Source: Paenibacillus ginsengarvi
GTDB taxonomy: Bacteria > Bacillota > Bacilli > Paenibacillales > NBRC-103111
Direction: 5' to 3'
Length of the DNA: 64,000 nucleotides
Assembly: GCF_003626695.1 (NCBI RefSeq)
Contig: NZ_RBAH01000012.1
Coordinates: forward strand, 62,001-126,000
Shown here: positions 1 to 9,097 of the stretch, in pieces
Numbering within the stretch: position 1 is the first letter of the stretch
Layout of the letters: each line of letters opens with the position of its first letter
Made by a program: the position numbers and the translations under genes
The notes under the pieces: model-generated
Databases searched by the model: none
What the model saw: only the letters and a program-made list of their open reading frames with translations
Told to the model about the DNA's origin: nothing

Positions 1-767
1 TTGGGGACCTGCAGGTCGTTTGCGGTCAAGTCGCCGTCCGCGATCCGCCTTGTCCGCTCGGCAATACGTTTGATCGGGCTTGCGATATGTCCGGCAAACA
101 GCCAGATGACGATCGCTCCTGCCGCAAGGCACCCTCCCAGCGTGATGAGCAGAACCGAGAAAATGTGCTGCTGGCCGCCGTTGTAATCGAGCATATAAGA
201 ACCGGCCGAGACGATCCAGTTCCATCTCGGATCAAGCTCGGCATACGAGATTTTGGTTGCTTCCTTGGCCGAATCGGGCAAAGGCCAATCATAATAAATC
301 GTGCCGCCCCCCGATTGCGCCTGCTTCACCATATCCTGAATATAATAATAGCCGTCGCTCGTTTTTTTATCGATAATATTTTGCCCTTCCAGAAGCGGAT
401 GCGCGAGCAAAGTGCCTGCGGAATCAAGCACAAAAAAATAACCGTGCTCCCCGATATCGATATTCCGGTTAATCGGGCGCTTCCCCTCCTTGTCCTTCGC
501 CCCCAGCAGCATCGTTCTCATCTGTTCCTTCGCTTCGTCCTGCGTCAAACGCCCGTTTTTGACGGAGTCGTCCAGCAGCCCGATCATAGCGATCGCCATG
601 CGTACGTTGCTTTGGAGCTTGCTTTCAATCAGCTTGGTCGTCTCGGCCTTTGCAACATCATAGCTAATAGTGCCTACCACCAAAGTAGGAAGCGCGAGCA
701 AAAGCAGCGATACAAAAATCATTTTTTGTCGAATTTTCAAGCGAATGCGCGTTGCAGAAGCCTTCAT
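1..767 (-). CDS. Methyl-accepting chemotaxis protein, N-terminal part (runs off the window edge)
   Basis: Membrane chemoreceptor that should bind a small ligand outside the cell and signal to CheA/CheW inside. Translating the minus strand from the ATG at 767 gives 255 codons open to the window edge. A first membrane segment spans about residues 16-36. An extracellular single-Cache domain follows (about 39-198, with the typical GEHGYFFVLD and NWIVSAGSYM stretches). A second membrane segment lies at about 199-226, and a HAMP domain (SPIKRIAERTRRIADGDL) reaches the end. The signalling coiled coil lies outside the window, so a Cache-HAMP histidine kinase or cyclase is not formally excluded. Confidence 0.8.
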   Translation of the reverse strand, partial: MKASATRIRLKIRQKMIFVSLLLLALPTLVVGTISYDVAKAETTKLIESKLQSNVRMAIAMIGLLDDSVKNGRLTQDEAKEQMRTMLLGAKDKEGKRPINRNIDIGEHGYFFVLDSAGTLLAHPLLEGQNIIDKKTSDGYYYIQDMVKQAQSGGGTIYYDWPLPDSAKEATKISYAELDPRWNWIVSAGSYMLDYNGGQQHIFSVLLITLGGCLAAGAIVIWLFAGHIASPIKRIAERTRRIADGDLTANDLQVP

Positions 768-975
768 GGCTCTCTCCCTCTCTCTATATGGGACTATCTT
801 CCACATCCTTTCGACAATCTTATCTCACTACGATCCTGTTTTCAAACTATTCCGACACTGTTCACGAAATCTTCTTCAAATTGCATAAAACGCCTCCCTC
901 CGCCGGATACTATGCCTATGCGGCGTCCGCTACATGCGAAGCCATTTCTGGCCGGTTTGGGAGGTGCACGACGGC

Positions 976-1221
976 ATGAGATACAAAGTAACCTTGATTA
1001 TGACGCTGATTGCATGCGCGCTATGCCTGTTTAATTATTCCGGGCTCGATCCGGACAACATCTTCCTGTTCATGTTCAGCGTTCCCGTCTGGCTGATCGA
1101 GATTGCCGGCGATATTCATTACTTTAACATCGGTACGGTGTATGTGCTGACGATCGCCGCGTATGCCTTGTTCGGCTACATCGGCGACCATTACCGGTTC
1201 AAGCGAAGAGCCCGCTCCTAA
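976..1221 (+). CDS. Small membrane protein of unknown function
   Basis: 81-residue protein with two hydrophobic stretches (about residues 4-18 and 24-38) and a third at about 45-62, ending in the basic tail RFKRRARS, so probably an integral membrane protein with a cytoplasmic C-terminus. I do not recognise the family. The ATG at 976 is preferred over one 14 codons upstream because GGGAGGTG lies ten bases before it. The gene stands alone between the divergent chemoreceptor and the convergent YyaC-like gene. Confidence 0.6.
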   Translation: MRYKVTLIMTLIACALCLFNYSGLDPDNIFLFMFSVPVWLIEIAGDIHYFNIGTVYVLTIAAYALFGYIGDHYRFKRRARS

Positions 1222-1258
1222 ACGGAAACGAACGTTTCCGCCGGAGGGGCTCTTCCGG

Positions 1259-1789
1259 TTATTCGGGCAACCTCGGCCCTTTTGGGAACACCGTCTGCAC
1301 GGCCGCCACAATATCCCGAGCCATCGCAAGTACCAGATGAAGCGAAGTGCTCTGCAAAATCCAGTATTGCTTAGGGCCATCCTTATTGACGATCGCCGCA
1401 ATCGAATACCGGCCTACAGGCGGTAAAAAACGTCCGACGGATTTGCCCGGCATAAGCGGCTGGTCCGCTACTTGAAACAGACCGACGGAGGTCGGCAAGC
1501 CAAGGCAGGCGTCGATGGCAACAGCGATTCGTCCAGCCGGTATTTCGCTAAGTCGTACCTCCAGATTGCTGGCGTCGCAAGGAGCGTCAAGCGTTCCGAT
1601 CACATGCCGGTAACCGGCCTCCCGCAGCAGCGTCCCGGTAAGCGGTCCAAGAGCGTCTCCCGTCGACCGGTCGGTGCCGATGCAAACGAAGACGATCCGA
1701 TCCAGAGAGCCCTCCCTGTCCCGGATGAGCCGGAAAAAGTCAGGCAGCCCGTCCCCCTTCACTTTTTGCCGTATCGGTTCAAGCGCCAC
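1259..1789 (-). CDS. YyaC-like spore protein (DUF1256)
   Basis: Putative sporulation protease of the YyaC/DUF1256 family, which is related to the GPR germination protease fold. The motif GTDRSTGDALGP (about residues 38-49) and the DACLG stretch (about 93-97) are the family hallmarks. A strong SD (GAGGAGGG, 1796-1803) lies 6-7 bases before a GTG at 1789 but only 0-1 base before the in-frame ATG at 1795. I therefore place the start at the GTG, giving 176 residues, somewhat shorter than the B. subtilis protein. It is monocistronic and convergent with the small membrane protein gene. Its presence supports a spore-forming host. Confidence 0.85.
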   Translation of the reverse strand: MALEPIRQKVKGDGLPDFFRLIRDREGSLDRIVFVCIGTDRSTGDALGPLTGTLLREAGYRHVIGTLDAPCDASNLEVRLSEIPAGRIAVAIDACLGLPTSVGLFQVADQPLMPGKSVGRFLPPVGRYSIAAIVNKDGPKQYWILQSTSLHLVLAMARDIVAAVQTVFPKGPRLPE

Positions 1790-1894
1790 CTTCATCCCTC
1801 CTCTGACGATATCATCCTCACCGCTAGTCGAAACGGTATGATACAATACAAATAACCTATCCGCAAGGGCACAACTGTATAAAAGGAGAAAAGC

Positions 1895-3076
1895 ATGCGA
1901 CTCATCGAAGTGCTCGCGAACCTAACGCTGCTCTACTGGCTGGCGATGCTCTGGCTGTCGCTTCGCGGCTTCAAGCTGCTTCCTCCGCTCCCGCCGTCGA
2001 CCGGCAAACGGGCCGACACCCCGCTTGTATCGGTTATTATAGCCGCCAAGGAAGAGGAATCGTCCATAGCGGAGACGGTACGCCATCTGCTGGAGCAAAA
2101 CTATCCGCGGATCGAGATTATCGCCGTAAACGACCGCTCGGTCGACAATACGGGCAGACGGCTTGAGGAGCTGAAGCGCTGGTCCGAACAACGGCCCTCT
2201 ACGAGCATTCCGCTAAAGGTCGTGCACGTGACGAAGCTTCCGGACGGATGGCTCGGTAAAAATCACGCGTTGTATCAAGGGTTTTTGCAGGCCAAGGGCT
2301 CGTATTTGCTGTTTACGGATGCCGACGTGTTGTTTCACCCGTCCTGCATTCGCGATGCCGTGGACTATGCCGAAGCCCAGCGCGCCGACCATGTGACGCT
2401 CGCTCCGCTGATGCTCGCCCGCACGTTTTGGCTGCGCGCGTTCGTGCATTATTTTTTGTTTTCGCTGTTTTTGTTTTTACGCCTGTGGCGGGCAAACGAC
2501 GACAACCAGCACCGATTCGGGACCGGGATCGGCGCCTTCAACCTGATCAGCCGCAAGGCGTATGAGGCGATCGGCACTCACCGCGCGTTTCCGATGCGTC
2601 CCGACGACGATCTGCACCTCGGCCTGCTCGTCAAAAGAGCCCGCTTTAAGCAGCGGCTTCTGGCCGGCAAAAACCATCTGGAAGTCGAATGGTACCCGAC
2701 TTTGACGGATGCGGTCAAAGGACTCGAAAAAAACATATTTTCCGGATTCGGGTATCGCCTTCCCGTGGCGGTATTCGCTTTGCTCGGACAGCTGCTCGCT
2801 TTTTTCGGTCCGTTCGCAGGACTGCTGCTGCTCCCCCGCTGGAGCGGTTTCGCCTATGCGGCTTCCGCAGCCATCCTGATATTCCTCTACGTCGTCTGCG
2901 TCCGGCGCTTGTCCGCAAGCACGGGAAAAGAAGCCGCCGCGCTCCCGCTATCCGTATGGATGCTCGTTTTCGTCATGGGGCGCGCCGTCTATTTGACCGT
3001 TCGCCGCGGCGGCATTTATTGGCGCGGAACGTTTTATCCGATCGCCCGGCTGCGGGGCAGGAAATACGAGCGGTAA
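1895..3076 (+). CDS. Membrane-anchored family 2 glycosyltransferase
   Basis: 393-residue processive-type GT-A enzyme. An N-terminal membrane segment (1-27) is followed by the catalytic domain from about 43. The nucleotide-sugar site shows as the VNDRS stretch (78-82), the DAD metal motif (142-144) and a DDD acid cluster at 237-239. Three further membrane spans fill the C-terminus (about 297-370). The architecture resembles carotenoid/diaponeurosporenoate glycosyltransferases (CrtQ-like), but no carotenoid genes are nearby, so the acceptor is unknown. An AAAAGGAG sequence lies seven bases before the ATG. Confidence 0.85.
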   Translation: MRLIEVLANLTLLYWLAMLWLSLRGFKLLPPLPPSTGKRADTPLVSVIIAAKEEESSIAETVRHLLEQNYPRIEIIAVNDRSVDNTGRRLEELKRWSEQRPSTSIPLKVVHVTKLPDGWLGKNHALYQGFLQAKGSYLLFTDADVLFHPSCIRDAVDYAEAQRADHVTLAPLMLARTFWLRAFVHYFLFSLFLFLRLWRANDDNQHRFGTGIGAFNLISRKAYEAIGTHRAFPMRPDDDLHLGLLVKRARFKQRLLAGKNHLEVEWYPTLTDAVKGLEKNIFSGFGYRLPVAVFALLGQLLAFFGPFAGLLLLPRWSGFAYAASAAILIFLYVVCVRRLSASTGKEAAALPLSVWMLVFVMGRAVYLTVRRGGIYWRGTFYPIARLRGRKYER

Positions 3077-3113
3077 GAAAACAGGAAGGCGGAGCCCGCC
3101 TTCCTGTTTTCTT
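3075..3113. terminator. Bidirectional intrinsic terminator
   Basis: Long hairpin with stem halves AAGAAAACAGGAAGGCGG and CCGCCTTCCTGTTTTCTT around an AGC loop, overlapping the glycosyltransferase stop. The A-rich start and T-rich end allow termination both of that gene and of the convergent DUF1128 gene. Confidence 0.85.
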
Positions 3114-3119
3114 GTCGGT

Positions 3120-3341
3120 TTACTTTTTGAGAAGTCTAAGCTCGTCGCAAAGCGCCTCAATCTCGCTAATGCTAAAATGCTGCTTGCTCATCACAACCTC
3201 GTACATATCGAGCAGATCCTCATACTTCTCGATGTCGAAATGATCCGCCTTGATCGACTGCGCGGCAACGACCTTCAGCTTGCCCTTGATGCCTTCTACC
3301 ATAAAGGCGACGTTATTCTCCGACTTGACGGTTAAATCCAT
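3120..3341 (-). CDS. DUF1128 family protein (YfkK-like)
   Basis: 73-residue cytosolic protein of unknown function. It matches the small DUF1128/UPF0435 family of Bacillales in length and layout: a helical IKGKLKVV start, a KYEDLLDMYEVVM middle and an EIEALCDELRLLKK end. The family has no known biochemical role. The ATG at 3341 has GGGTGG upstream. It converges on the glycosyltransferase gene, sharing the hairpin at 3075-3113. Confidence 0.8.
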   Translation of the reverse strand: MDLTVKSENNVAFMVEGIKGKLKVVAAQSIKADHFDIEKYEDLLDMYEVVMSKQHFSISEIEALCDELRLLKK

Positions 3342-3590
3342 CAGCTTCCACCCTTCCCGCTCCTAGTTTTTTCAATTGTACCATGCCTGCCAGGGGAATG
3401 CCCACCTTTTACGGCACGGCAGTCGGAACTTACGGCTCGGATCGGCCCGAACAACGGCAGATACGAATCCGATCGATTACGCAGGCCCGCGTCAGCCGGA
3501 TCGCCTGAATAATCGGTCGCTGCGATGCGCACAGTATTACGTGTACGCGCACCCAAGGCGATATATACCGGAAAAGGAGCGAAAGCCAGC

Positions 3591-3755
3591 TTGGAAAATA
3601 AAACGCACGAAGGCAACTATAAAGGAACCGCCCACATGAAAGCGGAGAATCAAGATATGGCGTTCGTAAACGACGTGCTGGAGAAGGAAGAATCGGAGCA
3701 AACCGTTCGGGGCGAACGTTCGGGGAAATCGGAAGGGGAAACGGAATCGGAGTAA
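3591..3755 (+). CDS. Small acidic hypothetical protein
   Basis: 54-residue ORF rich in Glu, Lys, Ser and Gly (tail RSGKSEGETESE) with no hydrophobic segment. The TTG at 3591 follows AAAAGGAG by about 12 bases; an in-frame ATG at 3636 with AAAGGA upstream would give 39 residues. Its stop codon lies inside a clean intrinsic terminator, which is the best argument that the ORF is expressed. Function unknown. Confidence 0.45.
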   Translation: MENKTHEGNYKGTAHMKAENQDMAFVNDVLEKEESEQTVRGERSGKSEGETESE

Positions 3756-3771
3756 CTCCGATTCCGTTTTT
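3741..3771 (+). terminator. Intrinsic terminator over the small acidic ORF stop
   Basis: Perfect inverted repeat ACGGAATCGGAGT/ACTCCGATTCCGT (3741-3767) followed by TTTTTT. The stop codon TAA of the small ORF forms the loop. It also separates that ORF from the convergent glycerate kinase. Confidence 0.85.
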
Positions 3772-3778
3772 TCGTTTT

Positions 3779-4966
3779 TTACCGTTTCAAGCCGCTCCGG
3801 TACAACCGGACAATATTTTCCGCCGCTTCGGCAAGCAGGACGTCCGCCTTCGCCATAGCCGTCTCCAGCGGCATCGGCCCGTTCGCGATGCTGAAGAGCG
3901 CGGCGATCCCGCGCTCGTACAGCGCGTCAGACCCTTCGCCGAGCCCGCCGGACAAGCAAACGACGGGAGCGCCCGATGTACGGGCCGCTTCGGCGATGCC
4001 CGCCGGCACTTTGCCGAAGGCGGTCTGGCCGTCGGTGCGCCCTTCGCCGGTAATGACAAGCGCGGCGCCGCGAACGGCCTGCTCGAACCCGGCGAGCTCC
4101 ATGATGACGCGGATGCCCGGCTTCATCTCCGCTTGGCAGAAGCCAAGCAGCCCGGCGCCCAGTCCGCCTGCCGCACCCGCTCCCGGCACATCACCGACGT
4201 GCCGCCCATTGTGGGCCGCGATTCGCTCCGCGTAGTGGCCGAGAGCGCGGTCGAGCCGTTCGACCATCTCCGGCGTGGCCCCCTTCTGCGGGCCGTAGAC
4301 GGCGGATGCGCCATTCGGTCCGCACAGCGGGTTCGTCACATCGCTCAGTACGGTCACTTTCACTCCGGCGAAGCTGGCGTCCATACCGCTCGTATCGATC
4401 GAAGCGATTCGCTCCAGCTGTTCTCCGCACCCGCAGCCGGCGATTTCGCCGCCTTCCGCATCAAGGAAGCGGACGCCTAACGCCTGCGCCATGCCCATGC
4501 CGCCATCGTTCGTGGCGCTGCCGCCAAGCCCGATCAGAATATGGCTTGCCCCGCGCCGGACGGCGTCGCGCAGCAGCTCGCCCGTTCCGTACGTTGTCGT
4601 TTTCAGCGGGTTGCGCGCCTTCTCCGCCACAAGCGGCAAACCCGATGCGGAAGCCATCTCGATAACGGCCGTTTGCCCGTCCGGCAGAAGGCCGTACGCC
4701 GCTTCCACCGGTTTCCCGAGCGGTCCCGTTACGGTTATCGCGATGCGTTCGCCGCCCCCGACCGCCGCCAGAACGGCGTCGACCGTGCCTTCGCCGCCGT
4801 CCGCCATCGGCACGATGACCACCTCGGCAGCCGGCACAGCTTGGCGGATCCCTGTGCGGATCGCTTCCGCAGCGGCCACTGAAGACAAACTCCCCTTGAA
4901 TGAATCCGGCGCGACGATTACGCGAAACTCGGCATCGCTGCCGCTGTTGTCCTGTTGCTCATTCAT
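3779..4966 (-). CDS. glxK: Glycerate kinase
   Basis: ATP-dependent phosphorylation of D-glycerate (GlxK/GarK type, product 2-phosphoglycerate), feeding glyoxylate- or hydroxypyruvate-derived carbon into glycolysis. The 395-residue protein shows the family start APDSFKGSLSS (about 19-29), the MADGGEGT motif near residue 55, the GLGGSATNDGG glycine-rich loop and the C-terminal VITGEGRTDGQT signature. It lies 31 bases after the hydroxypyruvate reductase gene on the same strand, and the two form a short hydroxypyruvate-to-phosphoglycerate operon. Confidence 0.93.
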   Translation of the reverse strand: MNEQQDNSGSDAEFRVIVAPDSFKGSLSSVAAAEAIRTGIRQAVPAAEVVIVPMADGGEGTVDAVLAAVGGGERIAITVTGPLGKPVEAAYGLLPDGQTAVIEMASASGLPLVAEKARNPLKTTTYGTGELLRDAVRRGASHILIGLGGSATNDGGMGMAQALGVRFLDAEGGEIAGCGCGEQLERIASIDTSGMDASFAGVKVTVLSDVTNPLCGPNGASAVYGPQKGATPEMVERLDRALGHYAERIAAHNGRHVGDVPGAGAAGGLGAGLLGFCQAEMKPGIRVIMELAGFEQAVRGAALVITGEGRTDGQTAFGKVPAGIAEAARTSGAPVVCLSGGLGEGSDALYERGIAALFSIANGPMPLETAMAKADVLLAEAAENIVRLYRSGLKR

Positions 4967-4997
4967 TCGTCTCTCTCCCGTTCTCTCGTAATCCCGA

Positions 4998-5981
4998 TCA
5001 CTTGCCAGCTTGTCCGGCTCTACGACCGACTACATTCACCGGCGTACCCGCCAGAAACGCCTCCACATTCGCGGCAGCCGTTTCCATCAGGCGCGCTCTC
5101 GCTTCCCCGGTTGCCCAGCCGATATGCGGCGTAATGACACAGCTGCGGGCGCTCAGCAGCGGATTGCCGGCTTGAGGCGGTTCCGTCGACAGGACATCCA
5201 GTCCCGCGCCTGCGATTACTCCTGCATTCAGCGCATCGGCCAGCTCCTGCTCGCGAATAAGCTTGCCCCGGCCGGTATTGATCAAAAACGCCGTTTGCTT
5301 CATACGCGCCAGCGTCTCTGTACCGATCAGCCCTTCCGTTTCCGGGGTCAGCGGACAATGAAGCGTAACGACATCCGCCTGCTCGAACAGCTCCTCGGTG
5401 GAGACGAGCTTTACTGTCGCCCCGGGAATGGACGGCTGTTTGCCGCTGCGATTCGTAGCGATCACGTTCATGCCGAACGCTTGTCCGATGACCGCTACCT
5501 TCTCGCCAATCCCGCCGATGCCTACGATGCCGAGCGTTTTGCCGGACAGCTCGACCAGCGGCGTTCTCCAGAAGCTGAAGTCGGGCGAAGCGGCCCACGA
5601 TCCTGCGCGTACCGCTTCGTCATGAAGCCCGACCCGGTGACACAGCTCCAGCAGCAGCGAAAAGACGAGCTGCGCAACTGAATCCGAGCTGTAAGCGGGC
5701 ACATTCGTCACCGTAATGCCGCGCGCTCCGGCAGCTTCCGTATCGACTACGTCGTACCCGGTAGCCAGCACCCCGATATAGCGGAGCTTGGGCAGCTGAT
5801 CCAGGTCAGCGGCGCGAAGCGGCGTTTTGTTCGTCAGCACGATGTCCGCCTCTTTCGCTCTCTCCACGACTAGCTCTGCCGGCGTCCGGTCGTATACTTG
5901 CAGCTGGCCGAGCCGTGTTAGGCGATCCCAGCTTAAATCTCCCGGATTAAGCGTATATCCATCCAAAACGACAATGTTCAT
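4998..5981 (-). CDS. hprA: D-2-hydroxyacid dehydrogenase (hydroxypyruvate reductase type)
   Basis: NAD(P)-dependent reduction of hydroxypyruvate or glyoxylate to D-glycerate or glycolate. The 327-residue protein has the Rossmann GxGxxG (154-159) and the catalytic triad of the D-isomer-specific family: R238 in NTGRG, E267 in TEPP and H286 in TPHIGWA. The immediate downstream gene is glycerate kinase, which supports hydroxypyruvate as substrate over lactate. First gene of the two-gene operon; the 289 bases upstream hold no gene. Confidence 0.88.
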   Translation of the reverse strand: MNIVVLDGYTLNPGDLSWDRLTRLGQLQVYDRTPAELVVERAKEADIVLTNKTPLRAADLDQLPKLRYIGVLATGYDVVDTEAAGARGITVTNVPAYSSDSVAQLVFSLLLELCHRVGLHDEAVRAGSWAASPDFSFWRTPLVELSGKTLGIVGIGGIGEKVAVIGQAFGMNVIATNRSGKQPSIPGATVKLVSTEELFEQADVVTLHCPLTPETEGLIGTETLARMKQTAFLINTGRGKLIREQELADALNAGVIAGAGLDVLSTEPPQAGNPLLSARSCVITPHIGWATGEARARLMETAAANVEAFLAGTPVNVVGRRAGQAGK

Positions 5982-6270
5982 AGAGCCTCCGCTTTCTGCG
6001 TATGGTTGCTTCGATTAAGGTTCTGCATAGCGGGGTGGATACGGACTTGAAGGATCGAAGCCGGTCCCGAAACCGGCAGTCCGCGTTCGCCATCGCCTGC
6101 AAAAGCCGTATAGGTGCATTGTATCGCAAGGCGGCTTCTCATGCCAGCCGTTTCGCTTGGCGGTTCTTGCACTCCTTTCGCCGAACAGGCATACTACTAT
6201 CAGCATCTTGCTTGTTATGCCGTTAACGATATCTCGGATAATAACTGAAAGCCAAGGGGATGAGCCGGAA

Positions 6271-6963
6271 ATGAACGAATGGATTGCCGATTTGCAGCAC
6301 CGTTTCGCGGCAAGCGCCGACCCCGGAGAAGCGCAGCGGATGAAAGCGTATATGCGCCATCAGTTCGAATTTGCCGGGATCAAATCGCCGCTTCGCAAAG
6401 AGATTATGAAAGCATGGAGCCAGCCGCTGCTGAAGCCCGCTCCCTCCCTGTCCCTCATTGAAGAGACGGTGCGCGGCTTGTGGGAGCTGCCCGAACGCGA
6501 GTATGCCTACACCGCGATCGATTTGCTTGCGAAGCAGCTGAAACGTCTGGACGACAGCCACTTGAGCCTGCTCGAATCGCTCGTCGTCACCAAGCCCTGG
6601 TGGGATACGGTCGATCTGCTTGCCGGCGGCCTTATCGGCCCGCTGCTGCTCCGGTATCCGCAGCTCGAAAGGGAATATCCGGAGCGCTGGATCGAATCCG
6701 ATCAGTTGTGGCTCCAGCGCACGGCGCTGCTCTATCAATTGAAATATAAGCAAAATACGGATAAGGACCGGCTGTTTGATTACATACGCCGCAAAGCCGA
6801 TTCCCGGGAATTTTTCATTTGCAAAGCGATCGGCTGGGCGCTGCGCGAATATTCAAAAACCGAAGCGGATGCCGTCATCCGCTTCGTCGGCGCCGAAAAG
6901 CTCTCTCCGCTCAGCGAACGGGAAGCGCTGAAATCGATTCAGCGCGGAAATGACCCGGCATAG
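6271..6963 (+). CDS. AlkD-like DNA alkylation repair protein
   Basis: 230-residue all-helical HEAT-like repeat protein of the AlkC/AlkD family, glycosylases that remove bulky or cationic alkylated purines without base flipping. Seen here are the N-terminal GIKSPLRKEIMKAW stretch, the repeated ExxxTAIDLLAKQLKRL helices, KPWWDTVDLLA in the middle and FFICKAIGWALREYSK near the end. The ATG at 6271 follows AAGGGG and begins MNEWIADLQ; an ATG 18 codons upstream has no convincing SD. It is one of several alkylation-damage genes in this window. Confidence 0.85.
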   Translation: MNEWIADLQHRFAASADPGEAQRMKAYMRHQFEFAGIKSPLRKEIMKAWSQPLLKPAPSLSLIEETVRGLWELPEREYAYTAIDLLAKQLKRLDDSHLSLLESLVVTKPWWDTVDLLAGGLIGPLLLRYPQLEREYPERWIESDQLWLQRTALLYQLKYKQNTDKDRLFDYIRRKADSREFFICKAIGWALREYSKTEADAVIRFVGAEKLSPLSEREALKSIQRGNDPA

Positions 6964-7034
6964 CCGGTACACCGGACGGATAACCTAACACTAGGAACGA
7001 AGATCGGGACGGCAAGCGAGCCTTCTCTAGCTTC

Positions 7035-7811
7035 TTAGGCCCGGTTCTCTTCGTACAGCACCGGCTGTAAAACGGTGAGAATGAGCGGCCCCTTCCGGGT
7101 TATGGCGACCGTATGCTCGTATTGGGCGGACCATTTGCCGTCCACCGCCGTAGCGGTCCAGCCGTCGGCTTCGATTTTGACCTTCGGCTTGCCGGCCGTC
7201 AAGATCGGCTCGATCGTGATCACCATGCCTTCCTCCAGCTTGACGCCTTTGCCCCGCTTGCCCGTGTGCGGCACGGAGGGCCATTCGTGAATCCACGTAC
7301 CGATGCCGTGCCCGGTAAAATCGCTCAAAATCGAATAACCGCCGGCGGCGGATACGCTTTGGATCGCATGGGCGATATCGCCGATCCGGCTGCCGGTCTT
7401 CGCCTGCGATATACCCGCATACAGGCAGTTTTTGGCGGTACGCATCAAGTTTCGGGACGAAGCGGACACTTCTCCTACGGCAAATGTCCAGGCCGAATCG
7501 GCCAGCCAGCCGTCTTTGTTCACGACCATGTCGATTGTAACGATGTCGCCTTCGCGCAGCAGCTTTCGTCCCGGCATTCCATGACACGCCACCTCGTTCA
7601 CGGAGGCGCATGTCGCATACGGGTAGCCGCGGTATCCTTTCTGCTCGGGGGTCGCCCCATATCCAGCCAGAAAGCGTTCGACGTACCCGTCGATATCCAG
7701 CGTTGTCACACCCGGCTTTATATAGCCTATAAGCGAGCTGCGGCACGCTGCCAGAATGGCGCCTGCTTTCGCCATGAGCCCGATTTGCTCGGGCGTTTTC
7801 CATTCGGTCAT
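7035..7811 (-). CDS. map: Type I methionine aminopeptidase
   Basis: Cytosolic metalloprotease that removes N-terminal methionine from nascent proteins. All five metal ligands are present at family spacing: D94, D105, H168 (in TGHGIG), E201 (in ITIEP) and E232 (in QYEHT), with the accessory H77 in ACHGMP. The 258-residue length is normal for Bacillales. It is monocistronic and away from the ribosomal protein operon, so it may be a second copy of map, as many Bacillales carry two. Confidence 0.93.
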   Translation of the reverse strand: MTEWKTPEQIGLMAKAGAILAACRSSLIGYIKPGVTTLDIDGYVERFLAGYGATPEQKGYRGYPYATCASVNEVACHGMPGRKLLREGDIVTIDMVVNKDGWLADSAWTFAVGEVSASSRNLMRTAKNCLYAGISQAKTGSRIGDIAHAIQSVSAAGGYSILSDFTGHGIGTWIHEWPSVPHTGKRGKGVKLEEGMVITIEPILTAGKPKVKIEADGWTATAVDGKWSAQYEHTVAITRKGPLILTVLQPVLYEENRA

Positions 7812-7968
7812 TCGTATTCCTCCAAGAGAGCTTGTTTGCCCCTAATTGATCTGCGCTTGCACTTTATGCGCTCCGCTATGCAACTACGACATTTTGAAGT
7901 ATACTGACATAGAATTTTAGCGCTTGTACGTAAGGTTTCACTACATACAGAAAGGTAGAGGTTTTCCT

Positions 7969-9027
7969 TTGAGCAAACCGAAACTGCTGGAGCTGGACAT
8001 TGTCCGAGGGATCGCCATACTGGCCGTGCTGCTTATTCACGGCACATCGACTCCACGGGTGGAGCTGCCGCTCGGCACCCAGTCGCATACGATGTATTTC
8101 GCCATTAACAACCTGAGCTACTTTCCGGTGCAGGCGTTCGTGCTGCTCAGCGGACTCGTCTTGTTTTACAGCTATTACGACAAATGGAGCATCCGGAAAA
8201 TCCCCGGATTTTATCGCAAAAGACTGCAATATATTTTGATTCCGTACGTGCTCTGGTCCTGCTTCTACTATTTGTACGACCAATGGCTGAATCCCGATGT
8301 AAGCGTCCACTTCTCGCTTAAGGAGTTCGCCGATCTGCTTCCTTGGGCCGAAGCGGGCTATCATCTGTACTTCATGTCGCTCATTATGCAATTTTATGCG
8401 CTGTTCCCGCTTCTCGTCACACTGGCCCAATGGCGCCCGTTAGGCCGCTACTTGTGGCTGTTCGGCATTCTCGTGCAGATCGGGTACTTCGTCTACGGTC
8501 AATATGCGGATACGCCCGTACCGCACAGTGACCGGTTGTTCGTCTCGTACTTCGCCCTGTTCTGCATCGGCGGCTCCATCGGCATGAATTACGAACGGAT
8601 CGTCGAATGGCTGAACCGCAACATCTGGTGGGTTACGGCCGCCACGGCGGCAGTCGGCTTTACGTTTTTGCTGCTCAGCCTGCTGGCGCAATTCGGAATG
8701 CGTTTCGATTCCTGGCAGTTCGAGCTGCTGTTTAACGGCTATCCGACACTCGTATCGCTTAGCCTCATCTGGATCGGACGGCACTGGCTTACGAGCGCGC
8801 CTCGCTGGGCAGCGGCACTGTCGTCGCTCGGCGCCGTTTCGTTCGGCGTGTATTTCATTCACCCGGCTTTTCTCGGATTTTACAGCCTGCATGCGGCCGT
8901 GCCTCCCGGCCAGGCGTGGTACCATCTGTCCGTTTGGGGCGGCATTGCGCTTATCCTCTTCGTCCCATGGGTCCTTGTAAGTATGCTAAAACGGGTCAAA
9001 GGGTCATGGCTGCTGTTCGGCAAATAA
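7969..9027 (+). CDS. Acyltransferase family 3 membrane protein
   Basis: 352-residue integral membrane acyltransferase (OafA/Acyl_transf_3 type), which O-acetylates sugars or other surface molecules. It starts with the typical LELDIVRGIAILAVLLIHG segment, whose histidine is the usual active-site candidate, and has about ten hydrophobic spans. The TTG at 7969 is preferred because GAGG lies seven bases before it; upstream in-frame residues look non-coding. It stands alone and is closed by a hairpin at 9056-9090. The acceptor cannot be read from the sequence. Confidence 0.82.
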   Translation: MSKPKLLELDIVRGIAILAVLLIHGTSTPRVELPLGTQSHTMYFAINNLSYFPVQAFVLLSGLVLFYSYYDKWSIRKIPGFYRKRLQYILIPYVLWSCFYYLYDQWLNPDVSVHFSLKEFADLLPWAEAGYHLYFMSLIMQFYALFPLLVTLAQWRPLGRYLWLFGILVQIGYFVYGQYADTPVPHSDRLFVSYFALFCIGGSIGMNYERIVEWLNRNIWWVTAATAAVGFTFLLLSLLAQFGMRFDSWQFELLFNGYPTLVSLSLIWIGRHWLTSAPRWAAALSSLGAVSFGVYFIHPAFLGFYSLHAAVPPGQAWYHLSVWGGIALILFVPWVLVSMLKRVKGSWLLFGK

Positions 9028-9055
9028 TCCGCATCTCCGCTTCGCAGCGAACGAC

Positions 9056-9090
9056 AAAAAAGGGCGTCTCTATCGCGAGACGTCCTTTTT
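9056..9090. terminator. Bidirectional intrinsic terminator
   Basis: Hairpin GGGCGTCTC/GAGACGTCC flanked by six A and five T, placed between the acyltransferase gene and the convergent LysM gene. Confidence 0.85.
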
Positions 9091-9097
9091 GCGCCAT

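Noticed and set aside
26..292. Minus-strand 88-residue ORF near the left edge
   Set aside because: It is a frame shadow of the chemoreceptor, whose own frame is open through the edge and shows Cache and HAMP features.
3341..3616. 91-residue minus-strand ORF between DUF1128 and the small acidic ORF
   Set aside because: Low-quality composition, abuts the DUF1128 start and has no SD.
5982..6270. Riboswitch in the 289-base gap between hprA and the AlkD-like gene
   Set aside because: A GCCGG-type hairpin is present, but no conserved aptamer block could be recognised.
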